A DNA stretch of 64,000 nt from Bradyrhizobium guangxiense (GCF_004114915.1 NZ_CP022219.1:5982501-6046500), one strand, 5' to 3'; positions 29,947 through 40,908 are shown, counted from the first letter of the stretch. The notes: generated from the letters alone by a model not told the origin. Translations and numbers: made by a program.

Positions 29947-31014
29947 ATGAACTTTACACCCGGTCGGGTCGTCGCCGCGATCGCCATTCTGCTCGCGGGT
30001 GGCGGCTATTACTATTGGCAGCACCGCGATTCCAACCCGCTGCCGGCAGGCTTCGCCCGCGGCAACGGCCGCATCGAAGCGGTCGAGATCGACATCGCGA
30101 CCAAGACGCCGGGACGGATTGGCGAGATCCTGGTCAACGAAGGCGATTTCGTCCGCGCCGGTCAGATTCTGGCCCGAATGGACACCGAGCAATTGCAGGC
30201 CCAGCGCCGCCAGGCCGACGCGCAGCTTCAGCGCGCAACGATCAACGTGGAGACAGCCAAGAGCCTGGTGAACCAGCGCGAAGCCGAACGCAAGGCCGCC
30301 GAAGCCGTCGTCGACCAGCGCATGGCCCAGCTCGACACCACGAGTCGCAAGCTCGATCGGTCCGAGCAGCTGATCAAGACCAGCGCGGTGTCGCAGCAGG
30401 TGCTGGACGACGATCGCTCCGCCAACGCCACGGCAAAGGCGGCACTCGCCGCGTCCCAGGCCCAGGTCGCGGCATCGGAAGCCGCGATCAGTTCCTCCCG
30501 CGCCATGGTGATCGACGCCGGCGCCGCAGTCGACGCCGCCAAGGCCGCGATCGAAAGCATCAATGCCGACCTCAATGACAGCGTGCTGAAGGCGCCGCGC
30601 GACGGCCGCGTTCAGTATCGCGTGTCGCAGCCCGGCGAGGTGCTCGCCGCCGGAGGCCGCGTTCTCAACATGGTCGACCTCGGTGACGTCTACATGACGT
30701 TCTTCCTGCCGACAGCGGCGGCCGGCCGCGTCGCGATCGGCGCCGAGGTCCGGCTCGTGCTGGACGCCATCCCGCAATATGTGATCCCTGCCAAGGCCAC
30801 TTTCGTCGCCGACGTCGCGCAGTTCACGCCCAAGACCGTCGAGACCGAGGAGGAACGCCAGAAGTTGATGTTCCGTGTCAAGGCGCATATCGCGCCCGAT
30901 CTGCTGCGCCAGCACATCGAGCAAGTGAAGACAGGCCTGCCCGGCATGGCCTATGTGCAGCTCGATCCGGCCGCGCAATGGCCCGACAACCTCAAGATCA
31001 AGCTGACGAGATGA
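29947..31014 (+). CDS. HlyD-family membrane fusion protein
   Basis: 355 residues from ATG 29947. One N-terminal membrane anchor ([17 protein letters not shown]), lipoyl half-motif [24 protein letters not shown], a long coiled coil (about 85-190) and the second lipoyl half ([24 protein letters not shown]). It bridges the inner membrane exporter to the outside. Its stop overlaps the next start by four bases (ATGA, 31011), as in YhiI-RbbA-YhhJ type clusters. Confidence 0.88.
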   Translation: MNFTPGRVVAAIAILLAGGGYYYWQHRDSNPLPAGFARGNGRIEAVEIDIATKTPGRIGEILVNEGDFVRAGQILARMDTEQLQAQRRQADAQLQRATINVETAKSLVNQREAERKAAEAVVDQRMAQLDTTSRKLDRSEQLIKTSAVSQQVLDDDRSANATAKAALAASQAQVAASEAAISSSRAMVIDAGAAVDAAKAAIESINADLNDSVLKAPRDGRVQYRVSQPGEVLAAGGRVLNMVDLGDVYMTFFLPTAAAGRVAIGAEVRLVLDAIPQYVIPAKATFVADVAQFTPKTVETEEERQKLMFRVKAHIAPDLLRQHIEQVKTGLPGMAYVQLDPAAQWPDNLKIKLTR

Positions 31015-33782
31015 GCACGACGGCCGCAGCCGAGCCAGCTGCCGCGCGCGGCAGCGTGGTGCGCCTCGAGGACGTGGGCCTGAGCTACGGCAAGACCCGC
31101 GCACTGGATGCGATCACGCTCGACCTGCCATCCGGCTGCATGGTCGGACTGATCGGCCCCGACGGCGTCGGCAAATCGAGCCTGCTCTCGCTGATCGCCG
31201 GTGCGCGTGCGATCCAGCAGGGACGCGTCTACGTGCTCGGCGGCGACATGGCCAGTTCGCGGCACCGCCGGAACGTATGCCCTGATATCGCCTACCTGCC
31301 GCAGGGGCTCGGCAAGAATCTCTATCCGACGCTGTCGGTGTTCGAGAATATCGACTTCTTCGGCCGCCTGTTCGGACACGACAGGGCCGAACGGAACAGG
31401 CGGATCGCCGGCCTGCTGCGCGACACCGGACTGACGCCCTTCGCCGACCGGCCGGCGGCAAATCTCTCCGGCGGCATGAAGCAGAAAGTCGGCCTGTGCT
31501 GCGCCCTGATCCACGATCCCGAGCTCTTGATCCTGGACGAGCCGACCACCGGCGTCGATCCGCTGTCTCGCCGTCAGTTCTGGGAATTGATAACTTCGAT
31601 CCGCGACAGCCGGCCGGGCATGAGCGTGATCGTCTCGACCGCCTATATGGAAGAGGCCGCGCAGTTCGACTTCCTGATCGCGATGAATGCCGGCCGCGTG
31701 CTGGCGACCGGAACGCCCGCCGAACTCAAGCGGCAGACCGGAGCCGAGACGCTCGACGAGGCCTTCATCCGCCTCTTGCCCGATGCGGATCGTAGCAACC
31801 ATGCCGACGTCGTCATCCCCCCGCGCGCCGAGGACCATGACGAGATCGCGATCGAGGCCGATCATCTCACCCGGCGGTTCAACGGTTTCGTGGCCGTCGA
31901 CGACGTCAGCTTCCGCATCAGGAAGGGGGAGATCTTCGGCTTTCTCGGCTCGAACGGATGCGGCAAGACAACGACCATGAAGATGCTCACCGGCCTCCTG
32001 CCGGTGAGCGAAGGCACTGCGCGGCTATTCGGCAACACCATCGATGCCGGCGACATGTCGGTGCGGCGGCGCATCGGCTACATGTCGCAGGGCTTCTCGC
32101 TCTATTCGGAGCTCACGGTCGTGCAAAATCTCAACCTGCATGCGCGGCTGTTCGAGCTGCCGGCCGAAGCCATCGCCCCGCGCATCGACGAGATGATCGC
32201 CCGATTCGAGCTTGCCGACGTCGCCGACGCGCTGCCCGATGCGCTGCCGCTCGGCCTGCGGCAGCGATTGTCGCTGGCGGTCGCCATGATCCATGCGCCC
32301 GACATCCTCATCCTCGACGAGCCGACCTCCGGCGTCGATCCGATCGCGCGCGACCACTTCTGGCAGATCCTCGCCGAGCTCTCCCGCAAGGACAACGTCA
32401 CCATCTTCGTCTCAACCCATTTCATGAACGAGGCCGAGCGCTGCGACCGGGTCTCGCTGATGCATGCCGGCAAGGTGCTGACCTCGGACACGCCCGCGGC
32501 GATCGTGGCTGCGCGCGGCACCACGACGCTGGAGCAGGCCTTCATCGCCTGCCTGGAAGAGGCGATCGCCGACACCCCGGATGCCGCCGGCCAGCCGACG
32601 GCCGCACCGGCCATGCCGGCGGAGGGGACGGCGGCGCCGCGCAAGCGCGGCATGACGTTCAACCCGACCCGCATGCTCGCTTATTCGCGCCGCGAGGCGC
32701 TCGAGCTGCGGCGCGATCCGATCCGCGCCACGCTCGCGATCCTCGGCAGCGTGCTGCTGCTGTTCGTGCTCGGCTACGGCATCAGCATGGACGTCGAGAA
32801 CCTGACCTTCGCCGTGCTCGACCGCGACGACAGCGCGATCAGCCGCGACTACAGCCTTCAGATCGCAGGCTCGCGCTATTTCGCAGAGAAATCCCCGATC
32901 ATCGACTATGCCGATCTCGACCGCCGCATGCGCGCCGGCGAGATCGGCCTCGCCATCGAGCTGCCGCCGGGCTTCGGCCGCGACGTCAGCCGCGGCCGCC
33001 ATGTCGAGGTCGGCGCCTGGGTCGACGGCGCCAATCCGACACGGGCCGAAACGCTGCGCTCCTACGCGCAGGCGATCCACGCCTCCTGGCTCGCGCAAAA
33101 GGGCCGCGAGCTCTACGGCGAGGCGGCGATCGCCGGCGCCTTCCAGCTCCAGCTGCGCTACCGCTACAATCCCGATGTCATCAGCGTCGTCGCCATGGCG
33201 CCCGGCATCATCCCGCTGCTACTGGTCATGATTCCGGCCGTGCTCGCCGCCCTCGCAGTCGTGCGCGAGAAGGAGCTCGGCTCGATCGTCAATTTCTACG
33301 TGACGCCGGTGACGCGGCTGGAATTCCTGCTCGGCACGCAGCTGCCCTATGTCGTGCTGGCCTTCGGCAACTTCCTCCTCCTGGTCGCCTTTGCCCTCGC
33401 AGTCTTCCGGGTCCCCTTCACCGGGAGCTTTCCGACCTACGCTCTTGCGGCACTGCTCTACGTCACGGCGACGACCGGCATGGGGCTGGTGATCTCGGCG
33501 TTCATGAACAGCCAGATCGCGGCCTTGTTCGGCACTGTCCTGGTCACGCTGATTCCGGCCATCCAGTATTCCGGACTGATCGACCCTGTTTCATCGCTCC
33601 AGGGACTTGGTGCCCTGATCGGGCGGATCTACCCCACCACCTATTTCGTCACGATCTCGCGCGGCACCTTCTCAAAGGGCCTGGGGTTCGACACCCTCCA
33701 CAACGATCTCTTGGCGCTCGCCATCATGGTGCCGGTCCTGGTGATTGCCGGTTCGATGCTGCTGAAGAAACAGGCCCGCTGA
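31011..33782 (+). CDS. RbbA-like double ABC ATPase fused to an ABC-2 permease
   Basis: 923 residues. First ATPase (about 15-250): Walker [10 protein letters not shown], signature [11 protein letters not shown], Walker [14 protein letters not shown]. Second ATPase (about 285-520): Walker [10 protein letters not shown], Walker [15 protein letters not shown], but a degenerate signature LPLGLRQRL in place of LSGGQ. A permease with about six membrane segments fills the rest (from about 550). The arrangement matches E. coli RbbA. It works with the HlyD protein and the next permease as an efflux machine; substrate unknown. Confidence 0.88.
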   Translation: MSTTAAAEPAAARGSVVRLEDVGLSYGKTRALDAITLDLPSGCMVGLIGPDGVGKSSLLSLIAGARAIQQGRVYVLGGDMASSRHRRNVCPDIAYLPQGLGKNLYPTLSVFENIDFFGRLFGHDRAERNRRIAGLLRDTGLTPFADRPAANLSGGMKQKVGLCCALIHDPELLILDEPTTGVDPLSRRQFWELITSIRDSRPGMSVIVSTAYMEEAAQFDFLIAMNAGRVLATGTPAELKRQTGAETLDEAFIRLLPDADRSNHADVVIPPRAEDHDEIAIEADHLTRRFNGFVAVDDVSFRIRKGEIFGFLGSNGCGKTTTMKMLTGLLPVSEGTARLFGNTIDAGDMSVRRRIGYMSQGFSLYSELTVVQNLNLHARLFELPAEAIAPRIDEMIARFELADVADALPDALPLGLRQRLSLAVAMIHAPDILILDEPTSGVDPIARDHFWQILAELSRKDNVTIFVSTHFMNEAERCDRVSLMHAGKVLTSDTPAAIVAARGTTTLEQAFIACLEEAIADTPDAAGQPTAAPAMPAEGTAAPRKRGMTFNPTRMLAYSRREALELRRDPIRATLAILGSVLLLFVLGYGISMDVENLTFAVLDRDDSAISRDYSLQIAGSRYFAEKSPIIDYADLDRRMRAGEIGLAIELPPGFGRDVSRGRHVEVGAWVDGANPTRAETLRSYAQAIHASWLAQKGRELYGEAAIAGAFQLQLRYRYNPDVISVVAMAPGIIPLLLVMIPAVLAALAVVREKELGSIVNFYVTPVTRLEFLLGTQLPYVVLAFGNFLLLVAFALAVFRVPFTGSFPTYALAALLYVTATTGMGLVISAFMNSQIAALFGTVLVTLIPAIQYSGLIDPVSSLQGLGALIGRIYPTTYFVTISRGTFSKGLGFDTLHNDLLALAIMVPVLVIAGSMLLKKQAR

Positions 33783-33784
33783 CC

Positions 33785-34897
33785 ATGCGCTTCGACAACG
33801 TATTTCAGCTCGGCATCAAGGAACTGCGCGGTCTCGTCCGCGACCCGATGCTGCTCGTGCTGATCGTGTATTCCTTCACGCTGGCCGTCTATGCCGGCGC
33901 CAGGGCGCTGCCGGAAACGTTGAACCGCGCCGCGATAGCGGTCGTCGACGAAGACCATTCGCCGATCTCGACCCGCATCGAGATGGCGTTCACGACGCCC
34001 TATTTCTCCGAGCCGCGCCTGATCTCGCAATACGAGATGGACCGGAGGATGGACGCCGGCCTCGACACTTTCGCGCTGGACGTCCCGCCCGACTTCCAGC
34101 GTGACCTGCTGGCGCGCAAATCGCCCACGATCCAGCTCAACGTCGATGCGACGCGCATCTCGCAGGCATTCAACGGCGGCGGCTATGTCGAGCAGATCGT
34201 CAGCGCGGAAATAGCCGAATTCCTGGCGCACACGCGGGGTGCCCAGACCGTGCCGATCGAGCTGGCGCTGCGGGCACGATTCAATCCGGAGCTGAAGAAA
34301 TCCTGGTTCGGCGCCATCGACCACGTGATCACCTCGATCACGATGCTCTCGATCATCCTGACCGGCGCGGCGCTGATCCGCGAGCGCGAGCATGGCACGA
34401 TCGAGCACCTCCTGGTGATGCCGGTCACGCCGCTGGAGATCATGGTGAGCAAGGTCTGGTCGATGGGAGCCGTGGTGCTGGTCGCCTCCGCGCTGTCGAT
34501 CGCCTTTGTCGTCAAGGGATGGCTCGAGGTCACGATCGACGGCTCGCTCGCACTGTTCCTCGTGGGCGCCGCGCTGCAGCTGTTTGCCACCACCAGCATG
34601 GGCATCTTTCTTGCGACCGTCGCCGGATCGATGCCGCAGTTCGGCATGCTCCTGATCATGATCCTGCTGCCGCTGCAGACCCTGTCGGGCAGCATGACGC
34701 CGCGGGAGAGCATGCCGCAATTCGTCCAGGACATCATGCTGGCGGCGCCCAACACGCATTTCGTGATGCTGGCCCAGGCGATCCTGTTCCGCGGCGCGGG
34801 CCTCGAGGCGGTGTGGCTGCAGCTGGTCGCGCTCGCCGTGATCGGCGGCGTCTTCTTCGTGATTGCCCAGCGCCGGTTCCGCGCGTTCCTGGCCTGA
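33785..34897 (+). CDS. ABC-2 type permease (YhhJ-like)
   Basis: 370 residues: one N-terminal membrane segment, a large periplasmic domain (about 45-185), then five segments with the ABC-2 motif LIREREHGTIEHLLVMPVTPLEIMVSK. It begins two bases after the RbbA-like gene and completes the exporter operon 29947-34897. It ends 16 bases before the convergent DUF2059 gene. Confidence 0.88.
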   Translation: MRFDNVFQLGIKELRGLVRDPMLLVLIVYSFTLAVYAGARALPETLNRAAIAVVDEDHSPISTRIEMAFTTPYFSEPRLISQYEMDRRMDAGLDTFALDVPPDFQRDLLARKSPTIQLNVDATRISQAFNGGGYVEQIVSAEIAEFLAHTRGAQTVPIELALRARFNPELKKSWFGAIDHVITSITMLSIILTGAALIREREHGTIEHLLVMPVTPLEIMVSKVWSMGAVVLVASALSIAFVVKGWLEVTIDGSLALFLVGAALQLFATTSMGIFLATVAGSMPQFGMLLIMILLPLQTLSGSMTPRESMPQFVQDIMLAAPNTHFVMLAQAILFRGAGLEAVWLQLVALAVIGGVFFVIAQRRFRAFLA

Positions 34898-34913
34898 GCC
34901 GCGCGCTACGCTT

Positions 34914-35402
34914 TCAGAGCTTGTGGCCCTTCTGGCGCAGCGCCTCGATCAGGCGCTGCTTCAGCTCGTCGGCCGCCTTCTGGCTGACCTCCTGGCCGAT
35001 TTGCGCGCTGGCCTGTGCCAGCGCGTCCGACTTCTCCAGGAACTTCTTGCCCGTGGGCTGGGCATAGAACGCCTCGATCTGACGCAGCTCGTCCAGACTG
35101 AAGTTCTGGGCATAGAGCGCCGCGATCTGGTCGATCAGCGATGCCAGCAACGGGGCGTAGATCTCGGCGCCGGGCGCCGTCATCGCGTCGTAGTCGCGCT
35201 CGATCTCCGGCCGGTCCTGCGCGACCACGGGTCGGAGCCTGAGCAGGAGCTGTGGCAGCTGCGCGCGATACTGGTTCGCGATCCCCAGGGTGAGAACGAG
35301 CTTGCGGGATGCGGTCATCGCCTCGGGCGCGGGTGCTTGCGCGGAGGCGCCGCAGACCATGAGCAGGAGGACGCCGGCGATCGTCAATACACGTCTGGAC
35401 AT
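34914..35402 (-). CDS. DUF2059 exported protein
   Basis: 162 residues. Signal peptide (VLTIAGVLLLMVCGASA-QAP) then a helical DUF2059 domain: YAPLLASLIDQIAALYAQNFSLDELRQIEAFYAQPTGKKFLEKSDALAQ. Periplasmic; function unknown in the family. It is the downstream partner of opgC-like 35449 on the same strand, 46 bases away, so the two may be one transcript. Confidence 0.82.
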   Translation of the reverse strand: MSRRVLTIAGVLLLMVCGASAQAPAPEAMTASRKLVLTLGIANQYRAQLPQLLLRLRPVVAQDRPEIERDYDAMTAPGAEIYAPLLASLIDQIAALYAQNFSLDELRQIEAFYAQPTGKKFLEKSDALAQASAQIGQEVSQKAADELKQRLIEALRQKGHKL

Positions 35403-35448
35403 GGATCTCTCCGTTGGACTTCTCGACGAGACTACCGGCCGGCGACGC

Positions 35449-36666
35449 TCAATGCGCCGCGCGCGCCGCGGCGGGGGCCGTCGCCGGCGCGCTGTCCGGG
35501 ACCGCCTCCTGCTCCTCGACCTCGGTCACCTTCACGAACAGTTCCGGCACGCGCTCGGCGCGGTCGAGCAGCCAGGCCGCACCGATCATGATGACGATGC
35601 CGAGGGCAGAGACGGCAAGCTGCTCCCAGATTCCCCTGGTGTACTGCGTCAGGATCCAGTGCGCCGAGAATGACAGGAAGACGCCGAGGCAGAAGATCGG
35701 CAGCGAATGCTGGCCGCAGAGGATGATCGGGCGCAGCCAGATCCCATGCAGCGCCCGCCATTTGCGCGAGAGGAAGTGCGTGACCCAGATCGCCAATGCG
35801 AGGAAATGCGTCAGGCGCAACATGTCGAGGTTGGTCTTGTCGATCGGATAGATCGCCTTGATCATCCATTTCGGGATCAGCGCCTCGAGCGCATGGACGT
35901 GCCAGGTCATCACGATGAGAAAGGCGAAGACGAGCCAGGCCGCCGCCAAGACCATCGTTGTCTTCGACCAGACCCATCTAGCAATGGTGTCGACCTGGCC
36001 GATGCCGCACCAGGCCGCGAACACGAACATCAGCTGCCAGCAGAACGGGTTGAAATACCATTTCGTGCCGGGCGGATAGGAGGCGATGTTCCAGTCGAAC
36101 CAGCGCGACAGGACGTAGAGCAGGATAGAGCCGGCAAGCGTCAGGTTCGGCCGGCGCACCAGGCACCACACGACGACGGGCGAGGCGACCACCAGCGCGA
36201 TGTAGAGCGGCAGCACGTCGAGGTTCACCGGCTTGTATTTCAGCACGATCGCCTGCCCGATCAGTTCGTCCGGATGCGCCAGGAAATTGAACACGTTGAA
36301 CTCGTGCGCGTACATCGGATTGTCGAAGCGGCGCACGGTCCGCGCGATCTGCGCCGTGAACAGCAGGAACAGCATGATGTGGGCGACATATAGTTCAGCC
36401 GCGCGCCGCCACAGCCGCTTGGCGGCCGCGAGAAACCAGCCGCCGGCGATGACGGGCCCGTAGATCCAGCCGACCAGGTAGCCCGAGATGAACACGAAGA
36501 ATTCGGCGGCGTCGCTGAAGCCGTAATTGCGCAAGGTCAGCCAGGCCACGACGTCCTGCGGGATGTGGTCGAGGAAGATCATCCACAGGCCGACTCCACG
36601 GAAGAGATCGAGCCGCAGGTCGCGCTCGACCGGCGACAACAGAGCTGACTGGTCCCGGGCAATCAT
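35449..36666 (-). CDS. opgC: OpgC-domain membrane acyltransferase
   Basis: 405 residues with about ten membrane segments. The start RDLRLDLFRGVGLWMIFLDHIP and FFVFISGYLVGWIYGP are typical of the OpgC protein that succinylates periplasmic glucans. It would decorate cyclic glucans or related periplasmic glycans. A basic-to-acidic tail with an Ala-rich end (ATAPAAARAAH) follows the last segment. Gene symbol by similarity only. Confidence 0.8.
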   Translation of the reverse strand: MIARDQSALLSPVERDLRLDLFRGVGLWMIFLDHIPQDVVAWLTLRNYGFSDAAEFFVFISGYLVGWIYGPVIAGGWFLAAAKRLWRRAAELYVAHIMLFLLFTAQIARTVRRFDNPMYAHEFNVFNFLAHPDELIGQAIVLKYKPVNLDVLPLYIALVVASPVVVWCLVRRPNLTLAGSILLYVLSRWFDWNIASYPPGTKWYFNPFCWQLMFVFAAWCGIGQVDTIARWVWSKTTMVLAAAWLVFAFLIVMTWHVHALEALIPKWMIKAIYPIDKTNLDMLRLTHFLALAIWVTHFLSRKWRALHGIWLRPIILCGQHSLPIFCLGVFLSFSAHWILTQYTRGIWEQLAVSALGIVIMIGAAWLLDRAERVPELFVKVTEVEEQEAVPDSAPATAPAAARAAH

Positions 36667-36977
36667 GGCCCCGCCTCTCTCGCTGGGCGTCGCGCCATCG
36701 CGGCGCCGTCAAATCGGATGCTAAAAAACAATCATCAAAAGTCACTTCGCCTTGCGGCTGGTACGAACGGTAGCCCAGCTTGGCCTGCGTGCAAGGGGCT
36801 CGTCATGGCGGCGAGCGGGGCGCACCCGACGGCCGCCGGGACGCGGCGCCTGATCAAAATATCGAAAAACAACCCCATGCACAGTAGCTAACTCATTGAG
36901 TTAATTGCGAGATTTATTTGAGATTCGGCCATCGATCGCCCTCGCGGCACCAGTCGACGGACCGGCCGGGCGCGGCG
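36667..36977. other. Intergenic region upstream of opgC-like gene
   Basis: 311 bases without a gene. The AT-rich part just upstream of opgC (36719-36740) could be its promoter. A perfect TAACTCA-T-TGAGTTA inverted repeat lies at 36889-36903, next to the end of the cyclase gene; it may be an operator or a processing site. No RNA gene is recognised. Confidence 0.4.
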
Positions 36978-39900
36978 TCAGATCAACTCGCCGCCGCGCG
37001 CCAGCACTTCGTTCAGCATCGCCTCGGCCTTATGCTGCAGCGGCAGCGCGCCGCTTTCGGAGGCGATCGCGATCGCTGCGCGCAGGGACGCCAGGATAGC
37101 CGCCTTGTTGTCCTCGCCCGTAGCGGGCGTCACGACGGCTTCGCCGACCAGGGCCTCGGCCTCGAGGCCCGAAAACCCCTGCTGGCGGGCGGTATTGCGC
37201 GCCTCGCGCAGCATGTTCTGCGCCGCCGTCGCATCGCCGAGGCGCCATGTCGCGAGCGCGAGGTAGATCGAGCTGCGCAGCACAGCCGAGGTATAGCCAA
37301 CCGCCCTCGCCTCCTCGCGCGCCTCCGTCAGTATGCCGCGCGCCCGGTCGAACAGCCCCTGCTCCAGATAGGCGATGCCGAGGTGGCAGGCGAGTACCGG
37401 CACGAACAGCCGGATGCCGTGCTTCTGCGCCAGTACGAAACCGTCTTCGAGAATGGCCGCGGCCGCCGCTGGGTCGCCCCGGCCGAGCTTCAGCCAGCCG
37501 CCGCTATAGGCGGCGGCGACGCGGTCGTAGGGACGCCCCGTCTCCTCGGCGATCGCCGCGGCCTGGTGCTGGAGCTGCTCGGCGGCCTCGAGCTCACCCA
37601 TCACGGTGTGGGTGAAGCTCTTCATCATGCAGCAGAGGAGAAGGAGAGATCGTGGGGTGGTGCCGATCGGAGCGCTGGCTTGCGGCCCCTCCAACTGGGC
37701 CCAAGCCACGGCCAACGTACGCACTGCTTCGCGATAGCGGCCGGCAAGAAAATACGCCTGCCCGAGACCGTATCGCGCGAGATTGAGCCACCCCGCATTG
37801 CCCCACTCTTCCGCAAGGCGAACCACCTCTTCCGAAACTGCGACCGCTTCGACGGGCGCTCCGAAGAAGTTTTGTGCGCCGGCCCGGACCGTCATGGCGG
37901 CGACCTTGCGTCCGATGTCATCGATCGCCCCCGCCCGCCGCTCAGCCTCTTTTCCAAGATCCAGCCACTCGGTCACCTGGCCGGACGCGATGAACGCCGC
38001 ACGCGCTTCCGTCCGCAAATCGATGGCTTCCATCTCCCGCAAAGGCGTCATCGGCGTCTTGTCGAGCGAGCTCATCGCGATCTCGAAATAGCTGGCCGCG
38101 TCCGAAAACGCCGAGCGGGTCAAGCATTTTCGTCCCGCGCTCCTGCCGTGGCTGAACGCCTTGAGCCAATCGCGGGCGCGCACCGCGTGATAGCACAGCG
38201 CGTCGGGCTCATCCGCGCCCGCCTCGTCGCTCTCCAGCCTCGCAAGAATGCGCGCGTGAATGTCTTCGCGCAATTTCTCGACCATCGAGTCATAGGTCAC
38301 CTGACGGACCATCTCGTGCCGAAACTCGAGCACGTCCCCCAACTCGCTGTCGATCCTCACCAGCAATTCGGCGCGATCGAGCGCGGCAAGGCAATCCTGC
38401 AGGTTGTCCTCGGACAGATCGAGCAGCGTGCGCAGCACGGCAACGCTCGATCGCGGGCCGAGCGCAGCCGCGACCTGCAAGACGGACCGCTCCTGCCGCG
38501 ACACGCGATCGAGCCGCGCGGCAATCACTCCCTGAATGCTCGAGGGAATGCCGAGTTCCTCGATCGGACGCATCAACGCCAGATCGCCCCATTGGCCGCG
38601 GAGCGTTCCGCTGTCCCGAAGCCCGCGGCAGACCTCCTCGATGAACAGAGGCACATTGGCCGTATGCGAAATGATCCGGTGCTTCAAATCGTCGTTCGCT
38701 GTGGAAGGACCGAGCATATCGGCCAACATGGCCAACCCCGAATCGTCGTCGAGGGGCTGAAGCGCAACGACCTCGGCGCGGCAGCGCGCGATCCATACCG
38801 GCATGCCGTTGGGCCGGGACGTGAGGAGCACGAGAAGGTTGGGCGCCTGAAGCGAAGCGATCGCGGCCACGACCGTATCGCTGGCCCGGTCGATCCAGTG
38901 CAGATCCTCGAGCAGCAGCACCGTTCGCTGGCGACGAGCAATGGTCTCGATGATAGCGCAGCTTACCTCGAGGATGGCTCGCCCCCGGGCGTGAGGCTCG
39001 AGCTGATTCCACTGCGGATTCGCAATCGGAATATCTAGCACGGCGTCGAGGGCGCAACGCTGAATCTCGTCCAGATCTTTCCGGGGATCTGAGGGACTGC
39101 CGGATTCCTTGGTGGCCGCCTCAAGGGCCGAGAGCAAGAGGCGCTTGAGCGTGCTGAACGGAGCCCCCTGGAGATTCGGGCTGCACTCGGCATCGATCAG
39201 GCGCCAGCCGTCGGACCTGAGCTCCTGGACAAACTCATGCGCGAGCCGCGACTTGCCGATGCCGGCATCGCCCAGCAGCAGAACTGTCTGCCTGCCCGTT
39301 CCGGCGCTCTCGACTGCACGGGCCAGTAATGCCCGCTCGGTGGTCCGATCGACAAACCGCGAGACGCTGCGCGCGCGCCGCACCCGCCAGCTCGACAGAT
39401 CACTCGCTCCCACGATCCGGTAGACCGGTACGGATTGGTTGAAGCCGCGTAGCAGCTTCCCCCCCAGAAACTCGAATCGGACGTGCCCTTCGGCGAGCTC
39501 CTGGCAGGCCTTCGACACATAGATCTGATTTGCCTCGGCCGCGGCCTCCAGCCGGGCCGCCAGATGCTGGGCAGCCCCGCCGATCTCGTAGACCTTCGAA
39601 AACTCACTGGCGACCATGTAGGCAACGACATGGCCCGAGTGGAGGCCGACCCGGACCTGAAGTCCGGGGTCGCCGAGGCTGGCAACGCGTCGGACCAGCT
39701 CGATCGCCGCGTGGCAAGCCAGGGGTGCATGATTGTCGTCCGCGATCGGAGCACCGAACACCGCAGAGAGCCCGTCGCCCAATTCCTTGCTGACGATGCC
39801 TCCGAACTGACGCACCGCAGCCCTCATGGCAGCCAGCGCCGGCTCCAGGCGCGAGACTGCCTCCTCCGGATCGAGATCGGCAACAAGTTCGGTCGAGTCC

Positions 39901-40031
39901 ACGACGTCGGCGCGGAGAATCGTCACGAACCGCCGTTCGCTGTCCGGTTCGGAGCGCCGCACGGCCATGCCGCATTTGGAGCACCAGCTATGGCCTGGGT
40001 CGATCGCCGACTGACACGCGGCACAATACAT
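36978..40031 (-). CDS. Class III cyclase / AAA ATPase / TPR signalling protein with zinc ribbon
   Basis: 1017 residues from ATG 40031. N-terminal zinc ribbon (YCAACQS...CSKCG, residues 1-22), a cyclase homology domain (about 30-210) with both metal-binding Asp positions (ADVVDST and KELGDGLSAVFG), a STAND-type ATPase (Walker A GDAGIGKS, Walker B TVLLLEDLHWID), and a long C-terminal TPR-like helical repeat region. It may make cAMP in response to a signal sensed by the ATPase/TPR part. It faces the unknown gene at 40313. A cyclic-nucleotide-gated channel is encoded at 16462. Confidence 0.85.
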   Translation of the reverse strand: MYCAACQSAIDPGHSWCSKCGMAVRRSEPDSERRFVTILRADVVDSTELVADLDPEEAVSRLEPALAAMRAAVRQFGGIVSKELGDGLSAVFGAPIADDNHAPLACHAAIELVRRVASLGDPGLQVRVGLHSGHVVAYMVASEFSKVYEIGGAAQHLAARLEAAAEANQIYVSKACQELAEGHVRFEFLGGKLLRGFNQSVPVYRIVGASDLSSWRVRRARSVSRFVDRTTERALLARAVESAGTGRQTVLLLGDAGIGKSRLAHEFVQELRSDGWRLIDAECSPNLQGAPFSTLKRLLLSALEAATKESGSPSDPRKDLDEIQRCALDAVLDIPIANPQWNQLEPHARGRAILEVSCAIIETIARRQRTVLLLEDLHWIDRASDTVVAAIASLQAPNLLVLLTSRPNGMPVWIARCRAEVVALQPLDDDSGLAMLADMLGPSTANDDLKHRIISHTANVPLFIEEVCRGLRDSGTLRGQWGDLALMRPIEELGIPSSIQGVIAARLDRVSRQERSVLQVAAALGPRSSVAVLRTLLDLSEDNLQDCLAALDRAELLVRIDSELGDVLEFRHEMVRQVTYDSMVEKLREDIHARILARLESDEAGADEPDALCYHAVRARDWLKAFSHGRSAGRKCLTRSAFSDAASYFEIAMSSLDKTPMTPLREMEAIDLRTEARAAFIASGQVTEWLDLGKEAERRAGAIDDIGRKVAAMTVRAGAQNFFGAPVEAVAVSEEVVRLAEEWGNAGWLNLARYGLGQAYFLAGRYREAVRTLAVAWAQLEGPQASAPIGTTPRSLLLLCCMMKSFTHTVMGELEAAEQLQHQAAAIAEETGRPYDRVAAAYSGGWLKLGRGDPAAAAAILEDGFVLAQKHGIRLFVPVLACHLGIAYLEQGLFDRARGILTEAREEARAVGYTSAVLRSSIYLALATWRLGDATAAQNMLREARNTARQQGFSGLEAEALVGEAVVTPATGEDNKAAILASLRAAIAIASESGALPLQHKAEAMLNEVLARGGELI

Positions 40032-40312
40032 TTCCGTGCCTTCAAAAATAGCAGCACCGTCCTTCCGGCGCGCGCGAGGAGCCTGACGCAAGATTACCTA
40101 TCGGACGATTCATGGCAATCGAACTTGCACGCAAGCGTGGCGGCATCGCCAGTCTGCATCTCTCTGGACGAAGCACAATTTCGAGTGATAGCGTTTGCGC
40201 GCGCGAGATGGGGCCGCGCATTCTAGGGGGCACCGGGGCTTCGTTCTAGCCAACGCACCTGCTGGGCTTGCACGTTTCCCTCATTGATTGGATTGGATCG
40301 AAGGACAAGGCG

Positions 40313-40804
40313 ATGGGCGGCAGGACATATAGCGGTAAGGCATTTCGGGACTTGATGAACAGCAATTACTACCCCTTGGCGAACATGAAGAAGAGCGTGG
40401 CCAAGCTCAAGGCGTCGGACGACATCGACCTGCCGACCCTGGAATACGGTCAGTATCATCTGATTCTGACGCCGGCCTCGAAGTGGCCGCAGGGAAGCGC
40501 CAAGTACTGGCACAAGGAGAAGGGCCGGGCTCGTCTCGACCTCAGCACCCAGCCGAACACGGTCCCGCTGTCCAGGGACGAGCCCGGTGTCATCCCGCTG
40601 ACGCGATGCGACCTGCTCGATGCGTGCGTCCGGAAGTGCTTCAACTCCGAACCGCCGATCCCGATGAAGACCAACATCATCGTCCACGCGCCGAACGACG
40701 CCTATGCCCACCGGCACGAGATCCGGTTGGAGTGGCAGTACAAGAAGGGCTCGGACAAGCCGACGCAGCTCAATCTGACGATGGTCTGTCCGTACAGGGA
40801 CTGA
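40313..40804 (+). CDS. Hypothetical protein
   Basis: 163 residues from ATG 40313 with GAAGGA upstream. Unrecognised. Soluble, basic in the first half and with a small all-beta-looking C-terminal part (TNIIVHAPNDAYAHRHEIRLEWQY...NLTMVCPYRD). Two Cys in CDLLDACVRKC. It is flanked by the cyclase gene (divergent) and the initiator tRNA (convergent). The coding look is good, but no family is seen. Confidence 0.6.
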   Translation: MGGRTYSGKAFRDLMNSNYYPLANMKKSVAKLKASDDIDLPTLEYGQYHLILTPASKWPQGSAKYWHKEKGRARLDLSTQPNTVPLSRDEPGVIPLTRCDLLDACVRKCFNSEPPIPMKTNIIVHAPNDAYAHRHEIRLEWQYKKGSDKPTQLNLTMVCPYRD

Positions 40805-40908
40805 TCATCATCCTGCTCCCGCGGACACCTTGCAGCCGACGCAACTACAGCCTCGCACGCTGATCGCGGTGGTCGGAAAGGAGCGCTGCGACAGAACTTC
40901 CCAAAACA

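Noticed and set aside
28377..29987. Leftward 536-codon frame opposite the binding-protein gene
   Set aside because: His/Arg/Asp-rich shadow; the plus-strand protein has a signal peptide and a clear family fold.
31958..33783. Rightward frame upstream of the YhhJ-like permease
   Set aside because: Out-of-frame shadow of the RbbA-like gene; the permease begins at ATG 33785.
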